This document shows positions 62,067-64,000 of a DNA stretch of 64,000 bases, piece after piece. The notes beneath the pieces were generated by a model. That model saw nothing but the letters and a program-made list of their open reading frames with translations, did not search any database and was not told the DNA's origin. The stretch comes from Leptasterias polaris (taxonomy: Eukaryota; Echinodermata; Asteroidea; Forcipulatida; Asteriidae): assembly GCA_037783415.1 (NCBI GenBank), contig JAZGTN010000003.1, positions 6,362,501-6,426,500 on the forward strand, given 5' to 3'. Position 1 is the stretch's first letter; each line of letters opens with the position of its first letter. A program made the position numbers and the translations under genes.

Positions 62067-63174
62067 CAAGATGGCGACCCAAGATGGCGGACAAAAGTCT
62101 ACCCCATATGGGTGCACCACACTAAATAAGCCAGAATTAATGCGCCAAGCTACTTATCATAATTTGTAAACCCACAACTTATTTTTAATTATAACGTTTT
62201 GGGGGTCATGCAATTAATAGATTGTGTAAATATAAAAATCTATCACAACCTGGGGGTTCTGTGCTTCAACTTTTGAGGAGACTTGATAAATTTAGGCGTT
62301 AAAGTTGGCCCTATTTGACCGGGGAAGTGGAGAAGTGCTTCACGAAAACTGGCAGCAAGTCGGTTTTGGAAAAAAAAAAAAATCGTGTTTTTTTCTTCTG
62401 GGGTAGTTAGCAAAAATTCCAAACGGCTGACCTGCCAAAAATTGAAAAGAATTCTGAAGTTTAGTTGTCCGGAAATATGTCTGATTGGTTTTCAAGAGGC
62501 TGAGAGACTTACACGATTTTTTGAGTATTTTTGAATAATTATCATTTAGCATTGGTTCCTATGGGAGATCATTTAGAGGGGTGCGCCCTATATATACAAC
62601 ATGGTGGCGCCCTTGCAGCCATTTTTGTTGGGATTTAAACATGTCTGCCGTTTGTTTACAATTGCAGGCGTGACAGAAATGAGTTGTTTGAGACTTCTTT
62701 CGTCAGTTATCGCCGTTTTTTTTTATTGTTCGTGAAAACATCACTCCTCTGGCTGCAAACAGTAATTATAATAAAATATAGATAGCAATAACATTGTCAC
62801 TTGTTAACAGAATAATTCAACGTTTTCAAAGAGTGGCTTGCTTTTTTTTTAGGCATCCTATTCCTACACACTTAACAGTCAGTATACAGTGTGTAAGACG
62901 GGACAAACTACGATCGACGGTACGACTATCGTGTATGACTATTTGATGAGACTGTGATGGTAAGTCACTTTCAAGAAAATCATGGGTCAACAGCGGCTGG
63001 TTGCTTCCTCAATTAGGAAGAAATAAACATGTTGTAAACATCATCATCATACATTACATGGCATGGTTGGTATTAACTAATAACTGAACAAGAAGAGTGG
63101 GGGAGGTGTAAACATTGCATTATTATGAATGTCAAGTTTCCGGAAAAGTCAAGTGATTCAATTAGAGTTACACT

Positions 63175-64000
63175 CTATCGGTTTTTCCATTTTGAGAACA
63201 TTCTGCTGTAATTGTGCTCCTTGTGAATCTTTGGCCCCTCATAGTTATACGATGAGTTAGTGTCCTGTGACTTTGGATTTAGTTGGCCAGGTTGATACAA
63301 ATTTTTTTTAGCATAGTAAGTGTGATATCGTTCAGCTCGACACTGTGCTCGTCGCTTTTTGTAGATCTTTCCCATAACACGTTTTTTGTGATATTGTTGT
63401 TTTTTGTCCATTGCATCGAGGGCTTTTGCAGCGGGTGATCCAGCAGTAATGGGGCAATGAGTTGCCTCACACTTTTTGATAATAGAGTTTGCATGTTGGT
63501 TGTTCACCAGATGGATGGCGCTGTGATCTCTTGAAGCTCCGTTCCTTGAAAAGGTTAGTGTTCCTTTTGGATTTGTCATGGCGTAGGCATGATTCATGGA
63601 TTCAGACTTCTGGGAACTTGTTCTGTACTTGGTTCTCTCTATCGCTTCGTCTCCTATGCGTTTTTCCAAAATTGTTTTTAAGATTTCCTCATCTTTAGAT
63701 GTTAAAATAAATCTGCCGCGGACATAGCGAGAGAGGTATGGGTACTTGTATTTACCGTTGCAAACATGAGAATTTTGTTTGCATTTCTCATGGTCTCCCA
63801 TGTAGCAGTTCGGAATTGCATCAATCGCCTTTGCAGCCAGTCTTTTCATGCTTGCTGTGTCATTTCCGCATTTAATGGAAATATGGTGTGCCTCAGCCTG
63901 TGCTCTGTGACTCACGTCATCAGCAAATCGGTCCTGTACTCTGTTTCGGTCTCTTGCACTGTTCCCAGGGAACATGTCACTGCTAAAGTTTGCTCGGCTG
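63175..64000 (-). CDS. Transposase-derived ORF (probably Mutator-like), cut by right edge
   Basis: The frame is open from the right edge (at least 8 codons before the first Met at 63975) to a stop at 63175, about 275 residues. Features: a Cys/His cluster (NCYMGDHEKCKQNSHVC), a polar core with SSQKSESMNHAYAMTNPKG and FSRNGASRDHSAIHL, and a Lys/Arg-rich end. The arrangement GDHxKC...C, then (K)xES(M)N, then SRN...R.HS resembles the C-terminal part of Mutator-like transposase relatives that are common as uncharacterised proteins in marine invertebrates. No stop or frameshift is seen, so the copy may be young. A host gene of similar origin is the alternative. Confidence 0.5.
   Translation of the reverse strand, partial: SRANFSSDMFPGNSARDRNRVQDRFADDVSHRAQAEAHHISIKCGNDTASMKRLAAKAIDAIPNCYMGDHEKCKQNSHVCNGKYKYPYLSRYVRGRFILTSKDEEILKTILEKRIGDEAIERTKYRTSSQKSESMNHAYAMTNPKGTLTFSRNGASRDHSAIHLVNNQHANSIIKKCEATHCPITAGSPAAKALDAMDKKQQYHKKRVMGKIYKKRRAQCRAERYHTYYAKKNLYQPGQLNPKSQDTNSSYNYEGPKIHKEHNYSRMFSKWKNR

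Larger units (their letters stand above)
57640..63170. other. right-hand region without host genes
   Basis: Upstream of the receptor gene. Low-complexity T-rich stretches (61180-61600), the inverted pair and satellite foldback, and the split duplication. ORFs here are short, lack codon structure, or follow repeats. Confidence 0.5.

Overview
This is a eukaryotic, intron-rich, AT-rich window that looks like a marine invertebrate deuterostome, most likely an echinoderm. That assignment is an inference from gene content (GABA-B receptor, M14 carboxypeptidase, ZNHIT3, a DUF1647-type protein) and from dense foldback/MITE DNA, V-SINE-like SINEs and non-LTR elements. There is no bacterial-style organisation, no rRNA, no CRISPR array and no operon.

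Layout. (1) Positions 501-4008, minus strand: the 5' part of an M14A carboxypeptidase (A/B type), with signal peptide, activation propeptide and the first residues of the enzyme; the catalytic exons lie beyond the left edge. (2) 9287-11873, minus: the last two coding exons of ZNHIT3, a box C/D snoRNP assembly factor; its zinc-finger exons were not found. (3) 17760-57219, minus: a complete metabotropic GABA receptor gene. Eighteen coding exons whose splice phases all agree give an 807-residue class C GPCR. Its seven-helix part is GABBR2-like, but the Venus-flytrap module keeps several GABA-contact residues typical of GABBR1. (4) 50311-54404, plus: a four-exon gene for a type II membrane protein of the DUF1647 type, nested antisense inside intron 1 of the receptor gene. 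(5) 35091-36740, plus: a 5'-truncated, twice-frameshifted RTE-like LINE inside receptor intron 5. (6) 63175 to the right edge, minus: an intact ORF of transposase-derived (probably Mutator-like) type, cut by the window end.

The rest is mostly repeats, often nested: foldback elements within foldback elements, a LINE tail inside a MITE, a MITE touching a receptor splice acceptor, and a minisatellite that has copied a receptor splice donor. Two loci (about 10.6-11.5 kb and 31.9-34.3 kb) share an unusual family of short perfect or near-perfect hairpins, whose two arms change together between copies, next to tandem arrays carrying a shared ACCGGAAG-type core. This hairpin family and the mixed-character GABA-B receptor are the two signals most worth following up.

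Exon boundaries were read by eye from GT/AG sites, phase agreement and remembered family alignments; no search was run. Repeat edges are approximate to a few bases, and repeat families are named by their visible ends, not by a database.
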